A stretch of DNA of 64,000 bases from Deltaproteobacteria bacterium. GTDB taxonomy: Bacteria > Desulfobacterota > Binatia > Binatales > Binataceae. Under the pieces are notes generated by a model. The model did no database searches. It was not told the origin of the DNA and worked only from the letters and a program-made list of their open reading frames with translations. Where the stretch lies: NCBI GenBank assembly GCA_027317185.1, contig DAHVFB010000002.1, forward strand, positions 1 to 64,000. The letters run 5' to 3'. Position 1 is the stretch's first letter, and each line of letters begins with the position of its first letter. Below, piece after piece: positions 26,811-35,221 of the stretch. The translations under genes were made by a program, and so were the position numbers.

Positions 26811-28069
26811 TCGCGCCCTCTAGTCGTTGCGATCGCTTTAGCCGCGCCGGGCAATACTGGAGGATTCGCCGCCAGCGCGGTAAGCGGAATTGTCCTTGAT
26901 AAGGTGTTGGCATCCGCCGACGCCAGGCTGGCTGCCGCCATGCGAAATGCCGTCTGGCAGGAATGTAGATCCCGTTCTGCGAGGGGGATATCGAGAATAT
27001 ACCGGGTGAACCCTGCTCGCATATATTTACTAATCTCATTTGATACCGTTTCGTAGCCGCCGACCAAATAGGGACAAAAAGTGTTGTAATTCTTGAATGG
27101 CCATAGCCAATAGACACTGCGTTGACCGCTGGTGTCCTGTTCCATCGCCGACAATTGTTTATGCCATTGAGAATCTGAGAGTTTCATCGCCAGTGCATGA
27201 CGGATCTGACCTTTGCGATCGGCGGGAAATCTCTGCTGCGCCAGTTGCCATGCTTGTTCGTCAGTTTCAGCCGCGATGATTCCGATGCGGATCCCCATGT
27301 TGCAGCGCGGCTCAAGCGGCGGATATTCCTCGCCCGGCTTCGGGTACTCGACTGCAACCGCATTGAGGGCCGCGGCGGTTTTCATGCCTGCGGGTGAAGA
27401 ACCCGAAACGAAAACTCCAGGCATCAGATCGGAGGGGAGCAGCGGTTGTAAGCTGAGGTTCTTCACCCGGTAAAAGTCGCCGGCGAAAGTGACTGGCGTT
27501 TTCCCAGTCAATAGTTGCTGAATGATGGAGGTATATTCGGAAATTCTGGCATAGCGCTGATCGTGCGGAGTCTCGTCGCACAAGGCGGTTAGATCGTTGC
27601 GAAAGCCACCCGCTATCATATTCAGGTAGATTCGGCGGCCGTATAGATATGCCAATGAAGTCACCATCCTGGCGACCGAATAGGGATGCATATATGCAGG
27701 CTGCACTGCTACCAGTGGACATAGGCGCGCGGTGTTGGTGAGTACGATCTGGGTGGCTATCCATGGATCGATCAGCCGGTTGTCGGAGTAAATTAGAATG
27801 CCGCTGCAGCCTGCCTCTTCGCTCCAGCGCGCCACTTCGGCGAGATGGGCCGCATAAACCTTGCCCGCATAGGCGGCAGACTGAGGCGCGGTGGAAAATA
27901 ATGAAAACCGAAATGGCTCAGCTTCAGTGGTGTTTCCAGGCTGCAACACGGTCAACCCTCTAGAGGCTCCCGCCTCGCTGCGGGCCGGCATCCGTGATTT
28001 GTTCTCGATGATTCCCAAGCGGTAGCCATCGATTGCGCATCCGGCAAATAAATTCTCCGACCAGTTCAC
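26807..28069 (-). CDS. LLM-class flavin-dependent monooxygenase
   Basis: A 420-residue luciferase-like TIM-barrel enzyme using FMNH2 and O2, of the SsuD/alkanesulfonate-monooxygenase-like branch. Recognisable: FRFSLFSTAPQ, GCSGILIYSDNRLIDPW, PYSVARMVTSL, RIYLNMIAGGF, and DETPHDQRYARISEY. Enzymes of this branch often occur in natural-product clusters, where they oxidise carrier-bound amines or thioesters. Start is uncertain: GTG 28069 opens the frame and gives a long N terminus before the fold; ATG 27991 is an alternative. It overlaps the adenylation start by ATGA, so at least four genes form one tight unit. Confidence 0.85.
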   Translation of the reverse strand: MNWSENLFAGCAIDGYRLGIIENKSRMPARSEAGASRGLTVLQPGNTTEAEPFRFSLFSTAPQSAAYAGKVYAAHLAEVARWSEEAGCSGILIYSDNRLIDPWIATQIVLTNTARLCPLVAVQPAYMHPYSVARMVTSLAYLYGRRIYLNMIAGGFRNDLTALCDETPHDQRYARISEYTSIIQQLLTGKTPVTFAGDFYRVKNLSLQPLLPSDLMPGVFVSGSSPAGMKTAAALNAVAVEYPKPGEEYPPLEPRCNMGIRIGIIAAETDEQAWQLAQQRFPADRKGQIRHALAMKLSDSQWHKQLSAMEQDTSGQRSVYWLWPFKNYNTFCPYLVGGYETVSNEISKYMRAGFTRYILDIPLAERDLHSCQTAFRMAAASLASADANTLSRTIPLTALAANPPVLPGAAKAIATTRGRE

Positions 28070-28283
28070 GACAAATTCACTCGCAGTACGTCACGTTTCC
28101 ATAACTTAGACTAGAACTGCATACTCGTGACGGCGCTAAGAATAGAACGTTTCCGCCTCCGCTAACTGGCTGTTGGGCTGCGAATAATGCGAATTTTTGG
28201 GCATAATTCACGAAGGAAAAGGACGTTTTTGGAAGTTTTAACACCAGATCGTGCATCCCCTTGCGATGGGCGAGCTTACCCAT
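28070..28283. other. Intergenic stretch in the biosynthetic cluster
   Basis: 214 bases, richer in A/T than the neighbouring genes by eye. Two direct copies of ACGTTTCC (28093-28100 and 28148-28155) and an inverted pair CGTCACG (28089-28095) / CGTGACG (28126-28132) lie in it. They may form regulatory sites for the LLM-to-acyltransferase unit. No gene is convincing. Confidence 0.3.
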
Positions 28284-29507
28284 CTACCGAGCAGGGCGCT
28301 CAGGCGCGGTATGCGGTTGCGGAAGATCGCCGATCGGGGCGTCTTTAATCAGCGCGGCAACTGCATCACAAAGGTTTTCCCGTTGAGCGTTCCATCCAAG
28401 GCCGGTCATTATCGAACCTGCTCGTTGGACGATCCGGGCACGATATTCCGGATGGTCGTGAAGTTCTGCGATCGCGGCCGCCAACGAGGCGACATTGCCG
28501 GGCTCGAAGTAACGCACCGCATCCTCGGGAAAAAAATGTTCTATCGTACGCAGGCGTGCCGTAATCACTGGAATTCCCAGCGCGGCATATTCCAGCAGCT
28601 TCACCGGCAGCATCAGGTGGGTCGCGCTGCTCGGAGGATTCGGCACCAGGCCGGCCGAGACCGTGGAGAGCGCCGCGGGCAGTTGCTCGAGCGGAACCTG
28701 ACGCTCGAACCGCACGCGATCATCGAGTTTGAGCCGCGCGCAAAGCGCTTGGGCTGCTTCCCAGAAATCACCGGTGCCCAGCAATCGCAGCCGCAATTGC
28801 GGAATGCGATCGCGCAGCTCATGGATGGCGTAGAGCGCGGTATCGATACCCAGCCGGCGGCTGACGGTGCCATGAAATACCAGGGTGAAATGATCGTCTT
28901 TGGGCGGCGAGCCGTACAGATCACCGATTGGCTTGAAAATTTCTGGGTTGGGAGAATTCAACACCACATCGATTTTCTCGCGCGGTATTCCGGACTGCAC
29001 CAGACGCTGCGCGTGCGGCTCATGCACCGCGAGTATCCGATCGGCAAGCCACGCGCTGGCGCGCTCTTCGAGCATCAGCAAGCGTGCGCCAGCCGCTCCC
29101 AATCGTCCATCGAACTTGTCGCGGTAAAGCTCGGGCATGGTGTCGCGGATATCGAGCAGAATCTTACTGCCGAGTAGCTTCGGAATCAGGGCGCTTAGCA
29201 CCGCGGCGTCCGGCATGGTGCACACGATCACGAGGTCATACTTCTGTCGCAGGGACAATCTGGCGGCGGTCACCGAGGCTAAGGCAAAAAATCTCAGGTA
29301 GCTGAACAGGTAGCCGACTCGGCTGGCGCCATGGTATTTCGGCATCGGCAGCCAGATCACATTGATGCCGTTACGCTGACCGCGGACCTTGGTGGCGACG
29401 CAGATTACGTCAACCGAGTGACCTTGTTGAGCGAGGGCCTCCGCATGACGCTTTGATCGCGCGTCGGAAACCCAGGTGTTGTAAGTGATCATTAAAATCC
29501 GCGCCAC
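28284..29507 (-). CDS. Glycosyltransferase family 4-like
   Basis: A 407-residue GT-B glycosyltransferase moving a sugar from a nucleotide donor. The N-terminal domain has the GH-type loop (ALAQQGHSVDVICVA). The C-terminal donor domain has FTLVFHGTVSRRLGID, LRLLGTGDF and, near the end, LPVKLLEYAALGIPVITARL, which carries the family's E-x(7)-E-like Glu. No signal peptide is seen; it is cytosolic or membrane-associated. It sits 86 bases downstream of the carbamoyltransferase on the same strand, so the two may modify a sugar moiety jointly. Its link to the LLM/adenylation unit, 214 bases further on, is plausible but not shown. Confidence 0.88.
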   Translation of the reverse strand: MARILMITYNTWVSDARSKRHAEALAQQGHSVDVICVATKVRGQRNGINVIWLPMPKYHGASRVGYLFSYLRFFALASVTAARLSLRQKYDLVIVCTMPDAAVLSALIPKLLGSKILLDIRDTMPELYRDKFDGRLGAAGARLLMLEERASAWLADRILAVHEPHAQRLVQSGIPREKIDVVLNSPNPEIFKPIGDLYGSPPKDDHFTLVFHGTVSRRLGIDTALYAIHELRDRIPQLRLRLLGTGDFWEAAQALCARLKLDDRVRFERQVPLEQLPAALSTVSAGLVPNPPSSATHLMLPVKLLEYAALGIPVITARLRTIEHFFPEDAVRYFEPGNVASLAAAIAELHDHPEYRARIVQRAGSIMTGLGWNAQRENLCDAVAALIKDAPIGDLPQPHTAPERPAR

Positions 29508-29593
29508 CGGAATATCTCCTCGCAGTTCTGCGCATCGCTCTCCGTCTTACCTGTCGCACATGTTGGTTCAGTGATCGGTAGCTATCGAAGCTC

Positions 29594-31363
29594 TCACACC
29601 GAGTTGCTCAGGCGGGTCACCAGCATGTTCTCAAGAAAAAGGCAGTCGATTCCCGTGTTCAGAAAGGTTTCCAGCGCTTCACGTGGAGTGTTAACGATCG
29701 GCTGTCCCTTGACGTTGAAGCTGGTATTGAGGACCATCTCGCGGCCGGTCGCCCAGCCCACCGCGCGAAGCAGATTGTGAAAGTCGGGATTGTCGGTAGC
29801 TGAAACCGTCTGCATGCGTGCGGAGCCATCCACATGCGTGATAGCCGGCAGCGTCGCGCGATGTTCGGGCCGCACATCCACGGTCGCAATCATGTAGGGA
29901 TAGAGCGCCCCCGGCGCCACTTCGAACCAGCGATCGGCCTCCTCGATCGTGACCGCCGGTGCGAACGGCCGGAACGCCTCACGCTTTTTGACCATTGCGT
30001 TGATCCGATCACGCATCTCGGGATGGGCCGGATCGGCGAGAATACTGCGATTGCCGAGTGCGCGTGGTCCGAACTCCATTCGTCCGCGGTACCACGCCAG
30101 CACCTTCCCTTGCTTGATGAAATTGGCGGCTTCGCTGCTGGTCTGATCGAGGTCGTTGAAGCGTCTCACTTTGATTCGATCCGCGAACTGTGCGACTGCG
30201 GTATCGATCGCCGGCTGGGAATATCGGGGGCCGAGAAACGGGACCGGCATGCGCTGATTCATCACCTCACCCTTAAGCGCAGCGCGATGAAGCGCCGCAC
30301 CGAGCGAGGTGCCATCGTCGCCGGCCGCGGGCTGCACATAGATTTCGTCGAACAATCCGGACCGCATGAGTCTGCCATTGGCGGTACAGTTAAGCGCGAC
30401 GCCACCCGCCATCGCGAGTCTGCGCAATCCGGTTTCGCGGGCGAAATGGCTGACGATGTGCATGATCACCCGATCGAGACAAGCCTGCAGCGCCGCCGCG
30501 ACATCGCAGTGATCGCGGCTGATTTCGTCAGCCGGATCGCGCCGGGCAATTAGATTGTCGGCCAGCCATTGACGCGTTTGCAGATAATTTTCGCGTTCAT
30601 CGCGAGTGCGATTCAGGCGCAGAATCGGGATGTGCACGGAGCCGTCAGGGCGGCACTCAATGGCATTGCGGAAGACCGGTTCGTAGTGCGCCGGATCGCC
30701 GTAGGGCGCCAACCCCATGATTTTGTATTCATCGGAATTGAAATCGAAACCGAGATGAAGCGTAACCAGCGAATATAGGATCCCGATGGAATCGTTGGCC
30801 GATAGCTCACGCAGCTTCTGCAACCGTCCTTCGTGCGCTCGATAAATTGAGACACTCTGCGACTCCCCCATCCCATCGATCACGATTACCAGGCACTCGT
30901 TCCATCCGGAGGTGAAGTAGGCGCTCGCGGCGTGACATAAATGGTGATCGACCTGATGAACCGATGCGGGTGGAAAGTCTGGACAATGACGGGCTATCTG
31001 TTCCAGCAGGGCGTGCTTCGAGTAAACCGTCTCATAGCGACGAGCGTAGAGCGGATCGAGCGAAAAAACGGCCTTGTGACGGGAATAATCGAAGGAATGG
31101 GCAACCTCGCTGACATCGCCAAGTGAAATGCCGGCTTCTCGCAGACAATAGTTGATCGCTTCGATGGGGAAATCGCCGCAATGCTTCTTGCCATTGAAGC
31201 GCTCTTCGGCTGCGGCCGCGACCACCGTGCCGTCGACGATCAACGCTGCGGCGGCATCAAACCCCTGCAAAATTCTGTACTCACGCTCATCCAATCCGGA
31301 CCAATTCGCCTGCTTAAAACTGAGCGAATTGGCCAGTCCGCTGATTCCGAGGATTGCACTCAT
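29594..31363 (-). CDS. Carbamoyltransferase (NodU/CmcH/TobZ family)
   Basis: About 589 residues. Transfers a carbamoyl group from carbamoyl phosphate to a hydroxyl via carbamoyl-AMP. The N-terminal Kae1-like domain has VHQVDHHLCHAASAYFTS, with metal-binding His pairs at H136/H140 and H141/H144; VIDGMGE; and NSDEYKIMGLAPYGDP. The C-terminal YrdC-like part has YRGRMEFGPRALGNRSIL and KKREAFRPFAPA. These are hallmarks of the family seen in nodulation factor and antibiotic pathways. The frame opens at 31420, but ATG 31363 with AGGTG upstream starts at MSAILGISGL, the normal N terminus. It is first of the minus-strand cluster. Confidence 0.93.
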   Translation of the reverse strand: MSAILGISGLANSLSFKQANWSGLDEREYRILQGFDAAAALIVDGTVVAAAAEERFNGKKHCGDFPIEAINYCLREAGISLGDVSEVAHSFDYSRHKAVFSLDPLYARRYETVYSKHALLEQIARHCPDFPPASVHQVDHHLCHAASAYFTSGWNECLVIVIDGMGESQSVSIYRAHEGRLQKLRELSANDSIGILYSLVTLHLGFDFNSDEYKIMGLAPYGDPAHYEPVFRNAIECRPDGSVHIPILRLNRTRDERENYLQTRQWLADNLIARRDPADEISRDHCDVAAALQACLDRVIMHIVSHFARETGLRRLAMAGGVALNCTANGRLMRSGLFDEIYVQPAAGDDGTSLGAALHRAALKGEVMNQRMPVPFLGPRYSQPAIDTAVAQFADRIKVRRFNDLDQTSSEAANFIKQGKVLAWYRGRMEFGPRALGNRSILADPAHPEMRDRINAMVKKREAFRPFAPAVTIEEADRWFEVAPGALYPYMIATVDVRPEHRATLPAITHVDGSARMQTVSATDNPDFHNLLRAVGWATGREMVLNTSFNVKGQPIVNTPREALETFLNTGIDCLFLENMLVTRLSNSV

Positions 31364-31637
31364 TATTACACCTATTCGAGGCGATTGAGCCGCGCCATTG
31401 CCGACAGTCGCCTTTTCCAAACGGCGCTCGCTTGCCTTGGACCGATACTGCCATTTTCAGCAATTTTAAAATGGATAAAACCTACGTCTGGGAGTGCCGC
31501 TTTGGTTCACCGTTGCCATTCAAGGCGAAACGGTTTCGCTCTTTGGTACGAATCGGCAGGCGAGGCCGAAAATGCCCCGTAGCGGTTGGTTCTTTTCCCA
31601 AACAGGACCAGGCGGACGCGACTTGGGCCCGGCGCGG
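31364..31637. other. Gap upstream of the carbamoyltransferase
   Basis: No gene supported. AT-rich stretches near 31455-31480 (CAGCAATTTTAAAATGG) could hold the cluster promoter on the minus strand, but no clear -35/-10 pair was recognised. Confidence 0.25.
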
Positions 31638-31850
31638 TCAAAGTGTCCAGCGCTCGAGGTCGGGCGGAGAATCGAGTTGCACGCGATCGCCGTTGCTCGG
31701 CGCATCACCCGGCGCTGCCGGTATCCATCCCGCGCCAACCTGCCGCAGCTTGACGACCTTCAGGGCCCCATCATCGGTCACGTGGAGCTTGTAGCGATGC
31801 CTCCCGTTGGGCGACTGCAAGGTGATTTCGGCGTAAGCGAATTCGTCCAC
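31638..31850 (-). CDS. Possible small protein of 70 residues
   Basis: GTG 31850 to TGA 31638. The sequence has a balanced composition with alternating beta-like stretches (EITLQSPNGRHRYKLHVTDDGALKV read in parts) and no long low-complexity run, which looks like real protein. An in-frame TGA lies just before the GTG. GGTGA about 6 bases upstream is a weak ribosome site. I know no family. It is an isolated gene before the M23 peptidase, so it may be real or chance. Confidence 0.4.
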   Translation of the reverse strand: MDEFAYAEITLQSPNGRHRYKLHVTDDGALKVVKLRQVGAGWIPAAPGDAPSNGDRVQLDSPPDLERWTL

Positions 31851-32008
31851 TTCGGTTCACCATCCGATCAGATTCGCCAGGCTAAACGCATTGATGCCTG
31901 CTTTTTCGATTATTATTGCTTCCGCAGTGGGTGCATGCCCGAGTCAAACCGAAACGCTATCGGGCATTGCTACGCTGAACATGCTGAACGCGAGAGGAAG
32001 ATTGGAAC

Positions 32009-33199
32009 ATGAAGATATTTGCATTTTGCGCGGGGCTGGCACTGGCGATTTCGTTGGCAAGCCTGAGTCGCAACGCTCAGGCACAAACATCGCCTCTGCC
32101 ACCGCTCAACGATCCGCTTTACATCCGGCTGATGGCCCAAACTTCTCCAACCCAAGCGGAAGTTGTGGAAGGAGCCAGCGTGAAGCATTCCGCCTATGAG
32201 CTTTACATCGCTAATTACGGTGGCACCCCGATGAAGATTGCCGAAGTGACAATCAGCGGCAAACATCGGGGCAAACTGACGCTGGAGGAACATCATGCCG
32301 GGGAGGACTTGAAAAATATGTTCAAGTTGGCTTCCGGCAAAACGGAGCAGGAATCTCAAGCAATATTGGAACCTGGTGCGAGTGCGGCGATTTTTTTATT
32401 TCCAGCGCTGACTTCGGATCGCCCAACGCCGGACCGGTTTGAAACCGCAATCAAAGTCGAGGGGCAGGGCGATCACGGCGGTTCGGGCACGATTCACGTT
32501 GCGCCCATAATGGTCGATCGCGCTCCTCCAGTCGTAATCACTTCGCCGGTAGATGGGCCCGATTGGCAGGCGGCGAATGGTCCGTCAAATACCTCCGCGC
32601 ATCGCCGCGCTCTCCTGTTCGTCAACGGGCGCGGCCGAATTGGACAACGGTATGCAATCGACTGGGTTCAGTTGGGCAATAATGGCCTGACCTACCGGGG
32701 CGATGAACACCGCAACGCCAGCTATTTCGCGTACGACCACGAAATCCGCGCCGTCGCCGACGGGACCATTGTCGATGTTAAAGATGGAATACCTGAAAAT
32801 ACGCCGAACTCAGACAAGACTGCAGTGCAAATTACCTATGACACGCTGGCAGGTAATCGCATTGTCGAGGACCTCGGAGGCGGCCGCTTCGCGGCGTATG
32901 CCCATCTTCGCCCCGGCACGATCACAGTCAAACGTGGCAGCCACGTTCATGCGGGCCAGATAATCGGGCGCCTGGGCAACACCGGTAACTCCAGCGAGCC
33001 ACATCTGCATTTCCAAATTTGCGATGCGCCGTCGTTCGTCGACTCGGAAGGTCTGCCGTTTGCGATAGACCGTTTTACCCGTCAGAGCTATCGGATCAGC
33101 ACGGATACGGCGGGCAAGCAGCACCTGACGACCGGTTCCGGTGTCCAGATTTCCAACCAGGAACCGATGGAAAACGAGCTCGACAACTTCAGGCGCTAG
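32009..33199 (+). CDS. Exported M23 (LytM-type) metallopeptidase
   Basis: A 396-residue secreted zinc endopeptidase that cleaves peptide bridges in peptidoglycan or acts as a division activator. Signal peptide: MKIFAFCAGLALAISLAS to about AQA (residue 25). A beta-rich N-terminal domain follows, then the peptidase domain. It shows the variant start QRYAIDW, later FAYDHEIRAVADGTIVDV, AAYAHLRPGTITV and the signature GNTGNSSEPHLHFQI with the catalytic/metal His of HLHF. ATG 32009 follows AGAGGAAGATTGGAAC. Its stop overlaps that of the convergent gene at a CTAG. Confidence 0.9.
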   Translation: MKIFAFCAGLALAISLASLSRNAQAQTSPLPPLNDPLYIRLMAQTSPTQAEVVEGASVKHSAYELYIANYGGTPMKIAEVTISGKHRGKLTLEEHHAGEDLKNMFKLASGKTEQESQAILEPGASAAIFLFPALTSDRPTPDRFETAIKVEGQGDHGGSGTIHVAPIMVDRAPPVVITSPVDGPDWQAANGPSNTSAHRRALLFVNGRGRIGQRYAIDWVQLGNNGLTYRGDEHRNASYFAYDHEIRAVADGTIVDVKDGIPENTPNSDKTAVQITYDTLAGNRIVEDLGGGRFAAYAHLRPGTITVKRGSHVHAGQIIGRLGNTGNSSEPHLHFQICDAPSFVDSEGLPFAIDRFTRQSYRISTDTAGKQHLTTGSGVQISNQEPMENELDNFRR

Positions 33200-33612
33200 T
33201 GACTATTCGACCACTCCAACGAAGTGAAATTCTGAATTTTCCAATTAACGAAATCGGGCTGAGTAGCGGGATTCATCACCTGCTCAGCCCGAGCAATCTG
33301 TTCCAGCGCCGTCCGCAACCTCGCCGGTTCAATTTCGAGGGCATCACAAATCGCTTCGTAACTGAACGGACCTACGCCGCCATCGCTTCTGATCCAATTT
33401 TCAGCCTCATGCGAAAGCATCAGGTCCCGGGTCTTGTTGGAGCCGCGCTTTTTCAGGTAACAAACGATGGCGTCTTCGAGCACGGCGAACAGCAGCCGGC
33501 GCTCGCCTTCGAGCGCCCGGCGCCGTCTCGTCAGATCGTAAAACTGGCCCGGCAGCAGACACATGTACTCGAGATCTTGGCCAAGGATGTCCGTGTCGCC
33601 ATTGAATAGCAT
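33196..33612 (-). CDS. Conserved hypothetical protein, 138 residues
   Basis: A small soluble helical protein. RRLLFAVLEDAIVCYLKK, HEAENWIRSD and PFSYEAICDALEIEPARLRTAL follow a pattern I have seen in uncharacterised proteins from deltaproteobacteria and acidobacteria (AVLEDAI-CY..., EAE-WI..., FSF-ICE-LG-DP-LR). No catalytic motif is apparent; function is unknown. ATG at 33612 is in frame. It ends in a shared CTAG with the M23 peptidase stop. Confidence 0.7.
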   Translation of the reverse strand: MLFNGDTDILGQDLEYMCLLPGQFYDLTRRRRALEGERRLLFAVLEDAIVCYLKKRGSNKTRDLMLSHEAENWIRSDGGVGPFSYEAICDALEIEPARLRTALEQIARAEQVMNPATQPDFVNWKIQNFTSLEWSNSH

Positions 33613-33922
33613 AGAACCCTCAGTACTTTTGACGCAGGCGCTGAATTCTGTATCGGCGTTTCCAGCGCGTGGGCTCAGATTGATACGTCTGCTGATCTTG
33701 CGTCATGGTCTGCTTCTTTCCAGTCACTTTCAGGATGATGGTGGGCAGGAGCGGGTTCATGCAGGCACTGACGCGGATGGACGATTAGCGGGATATCCAT
33801 AACCCCTAAAAAATGTTTGATTGCTCATTTGGGCAATCTTAGCGAAAGAAATCCCTTTTCATCAGAAGCATAAATTGCATTGGTCATCGTGAAGCCCTTC
33901 TGGTTGTTATGGGGAATCTATT
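33613..33922. other. Gap of 310 bases before the MFS gene
   Basis: No coding frame is convincing. A short inverted repeat, GATTGC (33819-33824) and GCAATC (33833-33838), follows an AAAAAATG run and may be a weak hairpin or terminator. The rest shows no recognised element. Confidence 0.3.
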
Positions 33923-35221
33923 TTGAGTAGCCGCCTTGCAGCTACTCAAGCTCGTTCGCCAAAGGCCGCGCCCGGTTCGGCGCAAAGCCGGCTGCTGGCT
34001 GCCGGCCTAATCGGAAACGTTCTGGAATGGTATGACTTTTCGCTGTACGGATATTTCGCCGCCTCGATTGGACAGCACTTTTTTCCCTCGCGCAGTCCCG
34101 CGGTATCATTGATGGTGGCGTTCGCCGTCTTCAGCGCGGGCTTCCTGACCCGTCCGCTGGGCGCGATCCTCTTCGGCTATATCGGCGATCACTATGGCCG
34201 CGAGCGCGCCTTGATGCTGTCCATACTCGCGATGGCGGTGCCGACCTTCGTCACCGGATTGTTGCCCGGCTACGCCAAAATCGGCGCGGCGGCCTCGATC
34301 CTGATGGTTATTCTTCGGCTCACCCAGGGGCTTTCCGCCGGTGGCGAATACACCACGTCAATCGTGTTTTTGGCCGAACGTTCGACCCAGATGGGACGCG
34401 GCTTCATGGCCTCGTGCGGACTGTTTGGCAGTATCGCGGGTGGGATGCTCGGCTCGGCGGCCGGCGCGCTACTGAGTCATTTGATGACACCGGAAAATGT
34501 GGATGCCTGGGGATGGCGAATACCCTTCGTACTCGGCATTGTGCTCGCGTTCGTGGGCATACTGATCCGGCGCGATTTACCGCATACCGCGCATCCTCGC
34601 AGCGAGCCGGCAGCCGCGATGGCGCGCGCGATCATTACGCAATGGCGGGCGTTGCTGCATGTAACTGGGTTCGAGTTGCTCGAAGCGGTGGGGTTCTACA
34701 CGACCTTCATATATCTGGCCACCTACATGACACAGGTGGTTCATCTTTCTCAGCCACACGCCTTCGCGGTTAATACCTTGAGCATGGGTTTCGTACTGTT
34801 CATCATTCCGCTGGCTGGATGGATGTCGGACCGGATCGGACGCAAGCCGGTTTTGCTTACCGCCGCCGTCTGCGCGCTCGCGTTCGCCTGGCCATTATTC
34901 CGCCTGTTCCAGCGCGGTTCGTTTGGCTCCGCGCTGTTCGCCGAGCTGGGCCTGGCGGCAATTATCGGATGTTACGAGGGTGCAACTCCCGCAGCCGCCG
35001 CGGAAGCTTTTCCGGCCGGTATTCGAGCCACCGGCGTTGCCGTGGCATTCAATCTCTGTATGACGCTGTTTGGTGGAACCACTCCGATGGTGGCAACCTA
35101 CCTGATTGAACGTACCCGCAGTCCCATGGCGCCGGCGGTATATCTAATGATTGCGGCTGCACTTTCAACAATCGCGATACTTACCTTATCGGAAACCGCA
35201 CACGACCCCCTGAAAGATTGA
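33923..35221 (+). CDS. MFS transporter, metabolite:H+ symporter type
   Basis: A 432-residue inner-membrane protein with about 12 helices, of the sugar-porter-like MHS/ProP branch that imports carboxylates, betaines or similar metabolites with protons. NVLEWYDFSLYGYF at the first helix is a strong signature. The loop 2-3 motif is GYIGDHYGRERAL and the repeat in loop 8-9 is DRIGRKPVLL; GLSAGGEYTTSIVFLAE lies in helix 4-5. The start is TTG 33923. It overlaps the next gene by four bases (TTGA), so the two are cotranscribed and possibly coupled. The substrate is not deducible. Confidence 0.9.
   Translation: MSSRLAATQARSPKAAPGSAQSRLLAAGLIGNVLEWYDFSLYGYFAASIGQHFFPSRSPAVSLMVAFAVFSAGFLTRPLGAILFGYIGDHYGRERALMLSILAMAVPTFVTGLLPGYAKIGAAASILMVILRLTQGLSAGGEYTTSIVFLAERSTQMGRGFMASCGLFGSIAGGMLGSAAGALLSHLMTPENVDAWGWRIPFVLGIVLAFVGILIRRDLPHTAHPRSEPAAAMARAIITQWRALLHVTGFELLEAVGFYTTFIYLATYMTQVVHLSQPHAFAVNTLSMGFVLFIIPLAGWMSDRIGRKPVLLTAAVCALAFAWPLFRLFQRGSFGSALFAELGLAAIIGCYEGATPAAAAEAFPAGIRATGVAVAFNLCMTLFGGTTPMVATYLIERTRSPMAPAVYLMIAAALSTIAILTLSETAHDPLKD

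Noticed and set aside
28077..28283. 68-residue minus-strand frame between the glycosyltransferase and LLM genes
   Set aside because: It overlaps the gap carrying repeat motifs and shows no family pattern; more likely a regulatory region.
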